This document shows, piece after piece, positions 16,841 through 25,916 of a stretch of DNA of 64,000 nt. The stretch is from contig JAOSKV010000002.1 of the NCBI GenBank assembly GCA_027493405.1, forward strand, positions 124,001-188,000. The letters run 5' to 3'. The position numbers and the translations under genes are program-made. The notes under the pieces are model-generated. The model ran no database searches. It saw nothing but the letters and a program-made list of their open reading frames with translations, and was not told the origin of the DNA. Each line of letters opens with the position of its first letter. Positions within the stretch are counted from its first letter, which is position 1. This stretch comes from FEB-22 sp003105195 (GTDB taxonomy: Bacteria; Pseudomonadota; Alphaproteobacteria; Rhizobiales; Xanthobacteraceae).

Positions 16841-18843
16841 GCCTCGTGAACCGCGATTTCTCGGCCCTGCTCAGCCCGATCCGCGTGGGTGGCGTCACGC
16901 TGGCGAACCGGCTCGTCATGGGATCGATGCATACCGGGCTCGAGAGCCATCCCGAGCGTTACGACACGCTCGGCCGGTTCTACGCCGCGCGCGCCAAGGG
17001 CGGCGCCGGCCTGATCGTCACGGGGGGCTTCGCGCCCTGCCATGCGGGGCGCATGAGGGACGAGCCCGCCACCTTCGAGCGGCCCGACCAGGTCGCGGCG
17101 CATCAACGGATCACCGGGCCGGTGCATGCCGCGGGCGGGCGCATCATCCTGCAGATCCTGCATGCCGGGCGCTACGGCTACCATCCCGCGATCGTCGCGC
17201 CGTCGCCGATCAAGTCGCCGATCAACCGCGACGTGCCGGTGGAGCTGACCGAGGACGCGATCCTCGCGACCATCGCGAGCTACGCCAACACGGCGCGCCT
17301 CGCGATCGCGGCCGGCTACGACGGCGTCGAGGTGATGGGCTCGGAGGGCTACCTGATCAGCCAGTTCCTCGCGGCGCGCACCAACCATCGCACCGACCGA
17401 TGGGGCGGGCCGCTCGCGGCGCGGGCGCGGTTCCCGCTCGCGGTCGTGCGCGCCGTCCGGGAGGCGCTCGGCGAGGGCCCGATCCTCTCCTATCGGATCT
17501 CGGCGCTGGAGCTGATCGAGGGCGGGCTCGACGACGCCGAGACGGCCTGGCTCGCCGGCCAAGTGGAAGCGGCGGGCGCCGACTGCCTCGCGACCGGCAT
17601 CGGCTGGCACGAGGCGACCATACCGACCATCGCGGGCGTCGTGCCGCACGCGGCGTTCGCGCCCGCGACCCGCCGTCTCAAGGAGGCGGTCGCGATTCCC
17701 GTCACGGCGAGCAACCGCATCAATTTGCCGGCCGACGCGGCCCGCCTGGTCGCGGAGGGCACCGCCGACCTCGTCTCGATGGCGCGGCCGTTCCTCGCCG
17801 ACCCGGACTTCGTCGCGAAGGTACGGGCCAACCGCGCCGACCGCATCACGGTCTGCATCGCCTGCAACCAGGCGTGCCTCGATCACTACTTCACGGGGCA
17901 GGTGATCGGCTGCCTGGTCAATCCGCGCGCCATGCGGGAAGCGGAGTTCATCGACGCGACGGCGGCGTCGCGCAAGCGCATCGCGGTGACCGGCGGCGGC
18001 GTCGCCGGCATGGCGGCGGCGCTCGAGGCGGCGCGGCGCGGGCACGACGTCACGCTCTACGAGGCCGCGGCGGAGATCGGCGGACAGTTCCGGCAGGCCG
18101 CGAAGATTCCCGGCAAGGAGGATTACGGGCTGTTCCTGACGGGCTACCGGCGCCAGCTCGAGGACGCCGGCGTGCAGATCCGCACCGGGGCGGCGGTGAC
18201 GATGGAAGCGCTCGCGCGCGGCAACTACGACGAGGTGATCGTCGCGAGCGGCGTCGTGCCGCGCGCGCTCGACATCCCGGGCGGCGACGATCCGCGCGTG
18301 GTCGGCTACACGCAGGTGCTCGACGGCTCGGTCGCGGCCGGCGCGCGCGTGGTGGTGATCGGCGGCGGCGGCATCGGTCACGACGTGGCGCTCTATCTCG
18401 CGGCCGGCGAGGACCGCGGCGCCCCCACGGTCGCGGGTTTCGCGGCGCATTGGGGGATCGGCGGCGCGCGCCGGCCGCACGCGGCGCGGCGCCGCGTCAC
18501 CATGGTCAAGCGCTCGCCGGGCCCGTTCGGCCGCACCCTCGGCAAGAGCACCGGCTGGATCCTGCGGCAGGAGCTCAAGGACTACGGCGTGCGCCAGGTC
18601 GCCGGCGCCCGCTACCTGAAGATCGACGCGGCCGGGCTGCACATCGAGGTGGACGGCAAGGCCGAGGTCCTGGCGGCGGACACGATCGTGGTCTGCGCGG
18701 GCCAGGAGCCGGCGCGCTCGCTCGCCGACCTCCTGGAGGCGCGCGGCCAGAGCGTGCACGTGATCGGCGGCGCGCGGCTCGCCGGCGAGCTCGACGCCAA
18801 GCGCGCGATGCTCGAGGGCGCGGTCGTCGGCAACGCGCTGTAA
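16837..18843 (+). CDS. fadH: 2,4-dienoyl-CoA reductase-type FMN/FAD/4Fe-4S flavoprotein (FadH-like)
   Basis: 668 residues from GTG at 16837 (VSLVNRDFSALLSPIRVGG); GTG at 16846 is an alternative. The N-terminal half is an old-yellow-enzyme barrel; cysteines in CIACNQACLDHY...GC fit the Cx2Cx3Cx11C 4Fe-4S site of FadH. An FAD-binding domain (VTGGGVAGMAAALEAARRGH) and an NADPH domain (VVVIGGGGIGHDVALYLA) follow, and the C-terminus, with TLGKSTGWILRQEL and VVCAGQEPARSLADLLEA, is close to E. coli FadH. FadH reduces 2,4-dienoyl-CoA in beta-oxidation; here, coupled to HyuAB and a DapA-like lyase, it may reduce a conjugated intermediate of the same pathway. Confidence 0.92.
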   Translation: MSLVNRDFSALLSPIRVGGVTLANRLVMGSMHTGLESHPERYDTLGRFYAARAKGGAGLIVTGGFAPCHAGRMRDEPATFERPDQVAAHQRITGPVHAAGGRIILQILHAGRYGYHPAIVAPSPIKSPINRDVPVELTEDAILATIASYANTARLAIAAGYDGVEVMGSEGYLISQFLAARTNHRTDRWGGPLAARARFPLAVVRAVREALGEGPILSYRISALELIEGGLDDAETAWLAGQVEAAGADCLATGIGWHEATIPTIAGVVPHAAFAPATRRLKEAVAIPVTASNRINLPADAARLVAEGTADLVSMARPFLADPDFVAKVRANRADRITVCIACNQACLDHYFTGQVIGCLVNPRAMREAEFIDATAASRKRIAVTGGGVAGMAAALEAARRGHDVTLYEAAAEIGGQFRQAAKIPGKEDYGLFLTGYRRQLEDAGVQIRTGAAVTMEALARGNYDEVIVASGVVPRALDIPGGDDPRVVGYTQVLDGSVAAGARVVVIGGGGIGHDVALYLAAGEDRGAPTVAGFAAHWGIGGARRPHAARRRVTMVKRSPGPFGRTLGKSTGWILRQELKDYGVRQVAGARYLKIDAAGLHIEVDGKAEVLAADTIVVCAGQEPARSLADLLEARGQSVHVIGGARLAGELDAKRAMLEGAVVGNAL

Positions 18844-18910
18844 TGGCGGCCGAACGGCCGGCCATGCCCGGCATTGCGGGCCGCCAGCGCGTCGATGGAT
18901 GGAACAAGAC

Positions 18911-18986
18911 TGGTGGAGCCGAGGGGATTCGAACCCCTGACCTCCGCAGTGCGATTGCGGCGCTCTCCCAACTGAGCTACGGCCCC
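18911..18986 (-). tRNA. tRNA-Ala (anticodon CGC)
   Basis: A 76-nt cloverleaf on the minus strand including a genomically encoded CCA. The acceptor arm GGGGCCG pairs with CGGCTCC and carries the G3-U70 wobble that identifies alanine tRNAs. The D arm contains GCTCAGTTGGGAGAGC; the anticodon stem is CCGCA/TGCGG with loop ATCGCAC, giving anticodon CGC; the T arm is CAGGGGTTCGAATCCCCTC. It lies between fadH and yggT with no integrase nearby. Confidence 0.97.
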
Positions 18987-19165
18987 GCAGGACGGATGCG
19001 ATGCGCGAGGCGCCGCGGTCCTGGAAGAGCGGCCATTTACGGCGCGCCTTTCCGGGCTGTCAAGGCGCGGCCGGGACCGTCGGGGCGGCATTTTGGCGGC
19101 CGGTTCGGCTTGTTCCGGGCCGCCCGGCCGGCTACATGTTCGCCTCCTTCCACGAGGCCCGGTCC

Positions 19166-19456
19166 ATGCGCGCGCTGCTCGACGTCATCCTGATCGCCCT
19201 GCAGATCTACATCTACCTGCTGATCGCCGCCGCGGTGCTCTCCTGGCTGATCGCGTTCAACGTGGTCAATACGCGCAATCAGTTCGTCGCGACCGTGGGC
19301 GAGTTCCTCTATCGCATCACCGAGCCCGCGCTGCGGCCGATCCGGTCGATCATGCCCAACCTGGGCGGGATCGACATCTCGCCCGTGATCCTGATCCTGC
19401 TGATCATCTTCCTGCAGCGCGTGATCGAGCTCTACGTCTATCCCTACGTGGTCTGA
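19166..19456 (+). CDS. YggT-family membrane protein
   Basis: 96 residues from ATG 19166 (MRALLDVILIALQIYIYLLI); ATG 19136 in the same frame would add ten residues. There are two hydrophobic segments, at about residues 4-28 and 68-90 (ISPVILILLIIFLQRVIEL), separated by the family-conserved YRITEPALRPIRSIMPNLGGIDISPV. YggT proteins are small integral membrane proteins tied in some bacteria to cell-division or turgor functions; the exact role is unknown. A DUF167 gene follows at once, the usual yggT-yggU order. Confidence 0.93.
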   Translation: MRALLDVILIALQIYIYLLIAAAVLSWLIAFNVVNTRNQFVATVGEFLYRITEPALRPIRSIMPNLGGIDISPVILILLIIFLQRVIELYVYPYVV

Positions 19457-19467
19457 CCGCGGCCGCC

Positions 19468-19784
19468 GTGGCGGTTCCCTGGAGCATCGGGGCCGGCGGC
19501 GTCACCGTGACGGTGCGGCTCACGCCCAAGGGCGGACGCGACGCGATCGACGGCATCGAGACGCTCGCCGACGGCACCTGCGTGCTCAAGGCGCGGGTGC
19601 GCGCGGCGCCGTTCGAAGGCGCCGCCAACGACGCGCTCGTCCGCCTCATCGCCAAGGCGGGCGGCGTCCCCCGAACCGGGTCGAGATCGCTTCGGGGGCG
19701 GCGTCCCGCCTGAAGCGCCTGACGCTCGCGGGCGACGGCGCGCGCATCGTCGCCGCGCTGGAGAAATCCGTCGCCGCGCGCTGA
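19468..19784 (+). CDS. DUF167 (YggU-family) protein, frameshifted
   Basis: GTG start 12 bp after yggT. The first frame reads VTVRLTPKGGRDAIDGIETLADGTCVLKARVRAAPFEGAANDALVRLIAKAGGVP, a clear DUF167 domain. The frame then goes wrong at the CCCC run near 19670: the expected continuation (NRVEIASGAASRLKRLTLAGDGARIVAALEKSV) is present in another frame and ends at 19784. One missing C restores a protein of about 105 residues. If the sequence is taken as written the product stops at 19713. A sequencing indel is the simplest reading. Function of the family is unknown. Confidence 0.85.
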
Positions 19785-19960
19785 AGCGTCCGGCCCCGTG
19801 ACGCATTTCCCGCCGTCGCCGGCGCAATCCTCTCAATCGACAGGTTTCTTTGCCGTGCGTCGCCTTTCGTTTGACGTGACACGCAAAACGCGGGAAAAAC
19901 TCACCATCGAAGTTCTGCGCCCGGCCCCCGCGCCGGGCGTTTGCATGTCCGCCGTCGCGC

Positions 19961-20030
19961 GTAGGGTGCGTTGGCCGCGCAGCGGCGTAGCGCACCGTCG
20001 GCCCCGCCGGTGCGCCACGCGCTTCGCGCT
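19961..20030. repeat. Palindromic repeat, GTAGGGTGCG variant
   Basis: It begins GTAGGGTGCGTTGGCC and contains GGCGTAGCGCACC and GGTGCGCCACGCGCTTCGCG, giving paired GTGCG/CGCAC arms. It resembles the GTAGGGTGCAATAG family with GTGCG in place of GTGCAATA. It lies in the 440-bp gene-free stretch 19785-20224; the remainder of that stretch (19785-19960) shows no gene or clear signal. Confidence 0.6.
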
Positions 20031-20058
20031 CACACTTCTGCGTCAGAAAGTCTCTCGG

Positions 20059-20175
20059 CGTCATCCCGGCCGAGCGAAAGCGAGAGCCGGGATCCATAGC
20101 CCCAGTCTTTCCGCATCGCGATCACCGGGGTCATGGATCCCGGGTCTCGCGCTGTGCGCTCGCCCGGGATGACGG
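20059..20175. repeat. Palindromic repeat, CGTCATCCCGG family, copy 1
   Basis: The left arm CGTCATCCCGGCCGAGCG is mirrored by the right arm GCTCGCCCGGGATGACG; inside, GCCGGGATCCATAG and CATGGATCCCGGGTC pair again. A second copy is at 33118-33236 and a half copy (TTGCCCGGGATGACG) lies near 58521. Such elements are abundant in Hyphomicrobiales genomes. It ends 50 bp before the Mrr-fusion gene. Confidence 0.85.
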
Positions 20176-20224
20176 TCGAGTGCGTCCGTCCTGCTGCGGC
20201 CCCAACAATCCCAGGAGTCCCCCC

Positions 20225-21145
20225 ATGGCGCGTCCCTGGTATCGGCGCGAGCCGTTGACCGAGCTCGAGGAGACGCGGGCGCTCACGCTCGAGGAATACG
20301 GCGCCTACACCAGGGTGATCGACCTGATCCATGTCCACGGCGGCGCGGTCGAAGACGACGATCGCTTCCTCGCCGGCTGGTGCAACTGCGAGGTGCGGAC
20401 CTGGCGGCGCCTGCGCGCCCGCCTGATCGACTGCGAGCTGCTCTACGAAGAACGGGACGGCACGCTGCGCAACGAGCGCGCCGACGACGAGGCCGAGGCG
20501 ACCCGGAACCGCCACGCCTGCGCAAAGGCCGCGGGCCGCGCTTCGGGCCTCGCCCGCGCAATCGGATCGAGGGAAGTCAACGACTTGGCCGCAACGCCCG
20601 TTCGCGAGCCGGAGGTCGCGGAGGACCCGGTCCCGCTCGTCGACCACGCCCGCGCGGCCGCCCGCGCCGGGATCGAGGCGCATCTCGCGCGCCTCGGCCC
20701 CTACGAGATGCAGGAGCTGAGCGCCGCCCTGCTCCAGGCCATGGGCCATGTCACCCACATCGCGCCGCCCGGCCCCGACGGCGGCACCGACATCCTCGCC
20801 CTGCCGGACGCGCTCGGCGCCGGCACGCCGCACATCCGCGTGCAGGTGAAGCACCGCACCGCGCCTACGGGGCGCGCGGAGATCGCGGCGCTCCGCGGCA
20901 TCCTCGCCGGCGCCCGCGAGACCGGCCTGTTCATTTCCACCGGCGGCTTCACGCCCGACGCCAGGCGCGAGGCGCGCCGCCCTGGCGCCCGCGTCAGGCT
21001 CATCGACCGTGACGAGTTCATCGACCTGTGGATCCGGCACCAGGAGCGCGTGCCGGAGGACGCCCGCGCGCGCCTGCGTCTCGTGCCGGTGTGGTTCCTC
21101 GACCCTGCAAGCCCCGCCCTTGTCGCGCCGGTGTGCAGACACTAG
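20225..21145 (+). CDS. DUF1376 - Mrr-type restriction endonuclease fusion protein
   Basis: 306 residues in two parts. Residues about 10-95 match DUF1376 (LTLEEYGAYTRVIDLIHVHGG, then DDDRFLAGWCNCEVRTWRRLRARLIDCELL), a domain usually found alone or in phage replication-type proteins. After a linker (about 100-150), residues 155-275 look like an Mrr catalytic domain: Glu164 in PYEMQELSAALLQAMGH, Asp189 in PDGGTDI and QVK at 207-209, followed by GLFISTGGFTPDARREA and RLIDRDEFIDLW. These give the PD-(D/E)xK nuclease core. AGGAG 7 bases upstream supports the start. No methylase or other defence gene adjoins it; a modification-dependent nuclease is a reasonable guess. Confidence 0.78.
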   Translation: MARPWYRREPLTELEETRALTLEEYGAYTRVIDLIHVHGGAVEDDDRFLAGWCNCEVRTWRRLRARLIDCELLYEERDGTLRNERADDEAEATRNRHACAKAAGRASGLARAIGSREVNDLAATPVREPEVAEDPVPLVDHARAAARAGIEAHLARLGPYEMQELSAALLQAMGHVTHIAPPGPDGGTDILALPDALGAGTPHIRVQVKHRTAPTGRAEIAALRGILAGARETGLFISTGGFTPDARREARRPGARVRLIDRDEFIDLWIRHQERVPEDARARLRLVPVWFLDPASPALVAPVCRH

Positions 21146-21178
21146 ACAGGACGCCTTGCAGGGCGGGGGACGAGCGCG

Positions 21179-22183
21179 ATGTCCGCACGGGTCATCGATG
21201 GGCAGGCGATCGCCGCGGAGCTGCGCGCGGCCGTGGGTGCAGAGGTGCAGCGGCTTTCGCGCGCGCACGCCCTGACGCCGGGGCTCGCGGTGGTGCTGGT
21301 GGGCGAGGACCCGGCGAGCTCAGTCTATGTGCGCAGCAAGGCCAAGCAGACGGTCGAGGCCGGCATGCGCTCGTTCGACTACCGGCTGCCCGAATCGACC
21401 GGCGAGGCGGAGCTGCTGGCGCTGATCGCGCGGCTCAATGCGGATCCGGCCGTGCACGGGATCCTGGTGCAGCTGCCGCTGCCGAAGCAGATCGACGCGC
21501 AGAAGGTGCTGGGCGCGCTCGACCCCGCCAAGGACGTGGACGGCTTCCATCCCATGAATGCGGGCCGGCTCGCGACCGGGCTGCCCGCGCTGGTGCCGTG
21601 CACGCCGGTCGGCTGCATCCGCCTCGCCAAGACCGTGCACGCCTCGCTCGCGGGCCTCGACGCGCTGGTGATCGGCCGCTCGAACATCGTCGGCAAGCCG
21701 CTGATCCAGCTGCTCCTCGCCGAGAACGCCACCGTGACGGTGGCGCATTCGCGCACGCGCGACCTCGGCGCCGCATGCCGGCGCGCCGACCTCGTGTTCG
21801 CGGCGGTCGGCCGGCCCGAGATGGTGCGCGGCGACTGGATCAAGCCGGGCGCCACCGTGATCGATGTCGGCATCAACCGCGTCACGGGGGAGAACGGCAA
21901 GAACCGGCTGGTCGGCGACGTCGCCTATGCGGAGGCCGCCGAGGTCGCGGGCGCGATCACGCCGGTGCCGCGCGGCGTCGGCCCGAGGACGATCGCGCGC
22001 CTCCTCTTAATAACCCGCCGGCGGCCGGCCCGCGCGCGGGGGGCGCCCCCGCGGAGGGGGGGGGGGGGGTGGGGGGGGGTGGGCGCCGGCCCATGCAGTG
22101 CGGTTGGGCGACAATGCGATCCGGCGCGTAACCCACCATTCCGACTCGCCGCCGGTGGGTTACGCGCCGGATCCTACTCGTGA
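21179..22183 (+). CDS. folD: Bifunctional methylene-THF dehydrogenase/methenyl-THF cyclohydrolase (FolD), 3' end corrupted
   Basis: Makes 10-formyl-THF from 5,10-methylene-THF in the cytoplasm. The first ~275 residues are a good FolD: Lys in VYVRSKAKQ (cyclohydrolase catalytic segment), HGILVQLPLPKQID, DVDGFHP, the NADP motif VIGRSNIVGKP and VIDVGINR. The C-terminal signature, normally TPVPGGVGPMTIA, here reads TPVPRGVGPRTIARLLLIT, and then the frame enters a G-homopolymer tract (22056-22080) and a palindromic repeat before reaching TGA at 22183. The real gene probably ends near 22010-22060; the tail (RRRPARARGAPP onwards) is not authentic. Most likely base-call errors at the 3' end. Confidence 0.85.
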   Translation: MSARVIDGQAIAAELRAAVGAEVQRLSRAHALTPGLAVVLVGEDPASSVYVRSKAKQTVEAGMRSFDYRLPESTGEAELLALIARLNADPAVHGILVQLPLPKQIDAQKVLGALDPAKDVDGFHPMNAGRLATGLPALVPCTPVGCIRLAKTVHASLAGLDALVIGRSNIVGKPLIQLLLAENATVTVAHSRTRDLGAACRRADLVFAAVGRPEMVRGDWIKPGATVIDVGINRVTGENGKNRLVGDVAYAEAAEVAGAITPVPRGVGPRTIARLLLITRRRPARARGAPPRRGGGGWGGVGAGPCSAVGRQCDPARNPPFRLAAGGLRAGSYS

Positions 22184-22224
22184 ATCAATTTGCATGGTCC
22201 GGGCCGGCGCTAACCCACCCTACA
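22118..22224. repeat. Palindromic repeat, GTAACCCACC family
   Basis: A perfect 20-bp inverted repeat: GATCCGGCGCGTAACCCACC (22118-22137) and its complement at 22154-22173, with a 16-base loop. A further CTAACCCACCCTAC follows at 22211-22224, resembling the end of the GTAGGGTG family with GGGTTA in place of GCAATA. It fills the space between folD and the convergent GNAT gene and may serve as a bidirectional terminator. Confidence 0.8.
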
Positions 22225-22237
22225 CGTCGGGGGACCC

Positions 22238-22747
22238 TCAGGCCTGCCAGCCGAACGCGATCTTGTCGAGGTTCTTGGTGCCGAAGCGCTCGGAGGAGCG
22301 CGCGACGGCGCGGCCGCCCAGCGCGCGATAGAACTCCACGGCCGGATCGTTGTCGCTCAGCGCCCAGACGACGAGGCTGCGCAAGCCGCTCTGGGCGAGG
22401 TCGCGGCGCGCGGCCGTGAACAGCCGCCGGCCGAAGCCGAGCCCCTGGAATTCGGGCCGCAGATAGAGCTCGTAGATCTCGCCGTCGTAGAACAGGCTGC
22501 GCGCGCGGTTGCGGCCGTAGTTCGCATAGCCCGCGATGCGGTCGCCGAAGCAGAGCAGCGCGACGCGGCTGCCCTTGGCGATGGCGTTGTCCCACCAGGC
22601 CGGCCCGCGCCGGCTGATCAGCTTCTCGAGCTCGGCCCCCGGGATGATGCCCTGATAGGCCGACCGCCAGGCCTCGTCGTGCGTCTCGGCCACGGCTTCG
22701 GCGTCGCAGGACTTGGCGCGGCGAATCTCGATGAGGGTCGTGCTCAT
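22238..22747 (-). CDS. GNAT-family N-acetyltransferase
   Basis: 169 residues. The GNAT core is visible: IRRAKSCDAEAVAETHDEAWRSAYQGIIP at the N-terminus (strand 1/helix 1), ALLCFGDRIAGYANYGRN (strands 2-3), IYELYLRPEFQGLGFGRRLF with the acetyl-CoA motif QGLGFG at about residues 101-106, and VVWALSDNDPAVEFYRALGGRAV (strands 5-6). The N-terminal half resembles the PhnO/RimI-like group that acetylates small amines or protein N-termini; the substrate cannot be predicted. It stands alone and convergent to folD. Confidence 0.9.
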   Translation of the reverse strand: MSTTLIEIRRAKSCDAEAVAETHDEAWRSAYQGIIPGAELEKLISRRGPAWWDNAIAKGSRVALLCFGDRIAGYANYGRNRARSLFYDGEIYELYLRPEFQGLGFGRRLFTAARRDLAQSGLRSLVVWALSDNDPAVEFYRALGGRAVARSSERFGTKNLDKIAFGWQA

Positions 22748-22898
22748 GGAGGAGATTCAAGCAAAGCCGGGCCGGGTGATTCAAGGGTTTCGTTAACGGA
22801 GAGTTAACGATACGCCGCGGTGTGGCTCCCCCACCACATCCGGCGGAAAACGGATCAGATTGGCACAATTCAACGGCTGGCTTCGGCAGAATGCGGGC

Positions 22899-23743
22899 AT
22901 GGCATGGCGCGGGCTGGCCCGATCGACGCTGATCGCTGCGGCAGCGGCCTGCCTCGGCGCGGCTGCGGTGGCGGCGCAGGAGCTGGCGCTCATCCCGGCG
23001 CCGGACGGCAGCACGCTGATGCGGACCCTGGTCTACCGGCCGCAAGGTCCGGGGCCGTTCCGTCTCGCCGTCATCGCCCACGCGTCCACGCAGAATCCGG
23101 TGCGGCGCGCCCGCCTGCCGCTGCCGCGCTACGGGACGGCGGCGGCCTGGCTGGGGGGGCGCGCGGCTACCTGGTCGCGCTGCCGCAGCGGCCCGGCCAC
23201 GGCGAGACCGGCGGCCCCTATCTGGAGGACCAGGGCGGCTGCGCGGGCGCGGACCATGCGCGCGCGGGCCTCGCCACGGCGGCCAGCATCGAGGCCGCGA
23301 TCCGGCACCTGACGGCGCGGCCCGATGTGCGGCGCGACGGCATCGTGGTGCTCGGGCATTCGGCCGGCGGCTGGGGCGCGGTCGCGCTGACGAGCCGCAA
23401 CCCGCCGGGCGTGGCTGCGGTGATCGGTTTCGCTCCCGGTCGCGGCGGTCGCTCGTTCGACCGCGCGAACCACAATTGCGCGCCGGACCGCCTGGTCGCG
23501 GCGGCCGAAGGCTTCGGCCGCACCGCCCGGATCCCGGCGCTCTGGATCTATGCCGAGAACGACAGCTATTTCGCGCCCGCGCTGGCGCGCCGCATGGCCG
23601 CGGCCTATCGCGGCGCCGGCGGCCGCCTCGCCTTGCATCTGCTGCCGCGCTTCGGGGAGGAAGGACACGCGCTGCTCGCGGCGCGCGAGGGGGTGCCGGC
23701 CTGGGGCCCGATCGTCGCTGCGTTCCTCGCCAACCTGAAATGA
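22899..23743 (+). CDS. Secreted alpha/beta hydrolase (dienelactone hydrolase-like), frameshifted
   Basis: The start at 22899 gives a signal peptide MAWRGLARSTLIAAAAACLGAAAVAAQ, then ELALIPAPDGSTLMRTLVYRP. At a run of seven Gs (23153-23159) the frame breaks; the downstream frame carries ARGYLVALPQRPGHGETGGPY, the nucleophile elbow GHSAGG, an acid-site region around IPALWIYAENDSYFAP and a final His in EEGHALL, so the Ser-Asp-His triad of an alpha/beta hydrolase is complete across the two frames. Conceptual length is about 280 residues. The homopolymer location suggests a sequencing indel. Periplasmic esterase or lipase activity is likely; the substrate is unknown. Confidence 0.82.
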
Positions 23744-23875
23744 CTCGTTGCGCGCCCGCACAATCACATGCTGCGCGCGTTCTCACTTCGTCCTGCAGCG
23801 CAAACGAGTTCCGAGACGAGCGGCGCGGATTTGTTCATGCGCGAATCTACATACGCGCCACGCGCCAGCCTCCGT

Positions 23876-25689
23876 TCACACCTGCTCGGTCTCCTTGCGC
23901 CGCTCTTCCTTCTTGCGGTCGTTGGGATCGAGGATGCGCTTGCGCAGGCGGATCGTCTTCGGCGTCACCTCGACGAGCTCGTCGTCCTGGACGTAGGCGA
24001 GCGCGCGCTCCAGCGTCATGCGGATCGGCGGCGTCAGCCGCACGGCCTCGTCCTTGGAGGTGGTGCGGATGTTGGTGAGCTTCTTGCCCTTGAGCACGTT
24101 GACCTCGAGGTCGTTGCCGCGGGTGTGCTCGCCGACGATCATGCCGCGATACACCTTCCAGCCGGGCTCGATCATCATCGGCCCGCGGTCCTCCAGGTTC
24201 CACAGCGCATAGGCGACGGCCTCGCCGGCGTCGTTGGAGATCAGCACGCCGTTGCGCCGGCCCTCGATCTCGCCCTTGTGGGGCGCATAGTCGTGGAACA
24301 GGCGGTTCATGATGGCGGTGCCGCGGGTGTCGGTGAGGAGCTCGCCCTGGTAGCCGATCAGGCCGCGCGTGGGCGCGTAGAAGACGAGGCGCTGGCGCCC
24401 GCCGCCCGAGGGACGCATCTCGATCATCTCGGCCCGGCGCTCGGACATCTTCTGCACGACGACGCCCGAGAACTCCTCGTCGACGTCGATCACGACCTCC
24501 TCGATCGGCTCCATCAGCCGGCCGCCCTCGCGCCGGAACAGCACCTTGGGCCGCGAGACCGAGAGCTCGAAGCCCTCGCGCCGCATGGTCTCGATCAGCA
24601 CCGCGAGCTGCAGCTCGCCGCGGCCCGCGACCTCCATGGAGTCCTTCTCGTTCGATTCCGAGATGCGCAGCGCGACATTGCCCTCGGCCTCGCGCAGCAA
24701 CGCTGCTCGGACGCTGCACCTTGTCGCCCTCGGTGCCGGCGAGCGGCGAGTCGTTTGGTACGGAACGTCATCGCGAGGGTGGGCGGATCGATCGGCTGCG
24801 CGGGCAGCGGCGCGGTCACCTCGGGCGCGCAGATCGTGTGCGCGACGGTCGCCTCGGGCAGGCCCGCGATCGAGACGATGTCGCCGGCCACGCCCTCCTC
24901 GATCGGCTGGCGCTCGAGCCCGCGGAAGGCCAGCACCTTGGAGACGCGGCCCTGCTCGATCAGGTTGCCGTCGCGGTCGAGCACCTTGGCGGCCTGGTTC
25001 GGGCGGATGGCACCGGAGGCGATCCGGCCCGTGACGATGCGGCCGAGATAGGGGTTGGCCTCGAGGATGGTGCCGATCATGCGGAACGGCCCTTCCTCGA
25101 TCACGGGCGGCGCCACGTGGCGCAGCACGAGATCGAACAGCGGCGCCATGTTCTGCTTCGGCCCCTCGGGGCTCGCGGCCATCCAGCCCTGCTTGGCGGA
25201 GCCGTAGAGGATCGGGAAGTCGAGCTGCTCCTCGGTGGCGTCGAGCGCCGCGAACAGGTCGAAGACCTCGTTGATCACCTGGCTCGCGCGGGCGTCCGGG
25301 CGGTCCACCTTGTTGATCGCGACGATCGGCTTCAGGCCGACCTTCAGCGCCTTGGAGACCACGAACTTGGTCTGCGGCATCGGGCCCTCGGCGGCGTCCA
25401 CCAGCACGATGGCGCCGTCCACCATGCCGAGGATGCGCTCCACCTCGCCGCCGAAATCGGCGTGGCCGGGCGTGTCGACGATGTTGATGCGCGTGTCCTT
25501 CCAGACCACCGAGGTCGCCTTGGCGAGGATCGTGATGCCGCGCTCGCGCTCCAGGTCGTTGGAGTCCATGGCGCGTTCGGTGACCCGCTGGTTCTCGCGG
25601 AACGAGCCCGACTGCTGCAGGAGCCGGTCGACCAGCGTGGTCTTGCCGTGGTCGACATGGGCGATGATGGCGATGTTGCGCAGGTTCAT
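23876..25689 (-). CDS. typA: Ribosome-associated GTPase TypA/BipA, with internal sequence damage
   Basis: Translational GTPase that binds the ribosome and helps 50S assembly at low temperature or stress. G motifs are intact: HVDHGKTT (G1), ERERGITI (G2), DTPGH (G3), NKVD (G4). Domain II follows, and the C-terminal half (LREAEGNVALRISESNEKDSMEVAGRGELQLAVLIETMRREGFELSVSRP to the end) is canonical. Between them, at about 24700-24760, two indels break the frame around the expected VNDSPLAGTEGDKVQ segment, so the gene reads as two overlapping pieces. The repaired protein would be about 605 residues, normal for BipA. Start ATG at 25689 (MNLRNIAIIAH). Confidence 0.9.
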
Positions 25690-25916
25690 GCGGGTTCCTG
25701 AAAGGCATGTGCCCGGCTTGCGGCCGGGCACGGGAGCGTGTCCCACGGACAGAGGGCCCTTCCGGAGGGGCCCACACTCGCCCGGACATGCGTGATTTGC
25801 GCCGCAATATAGTCAGGAATGCGCCGACCGCAATCCGGGGAGAGCCGGGTTTTCGGATATTCCGCGCGGTTCGGGACGCATGCCCCGCCCGGCACGACGC
25901 CAGGCGGGGCGGCTTG

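Noticed and set aside
18911..18986. tRNA-Ala as an integration site for a genomic island
   Set aside because: No integrase or repeated tRNA 3' end was found in the neighbourhood; flanking genes are chromosomal.
20225..21145. Prophage remnant suggested by the DUF1376 domain
   Set aside because: No integrase, terminase, portal or other phage gene nearby; the protein is a fusion with an Mrr nuclease and is flanked by ordinary chromosomal genes.
22056..22080. G-tract as a true low-complexity element or quadruplex at the folD 3' end
   Set aside because: Adjacent FolD residues are already aberrant (VPRGVGPRT instead of VPGGVGPMT), pointing to poor base calls rather than a real feature.
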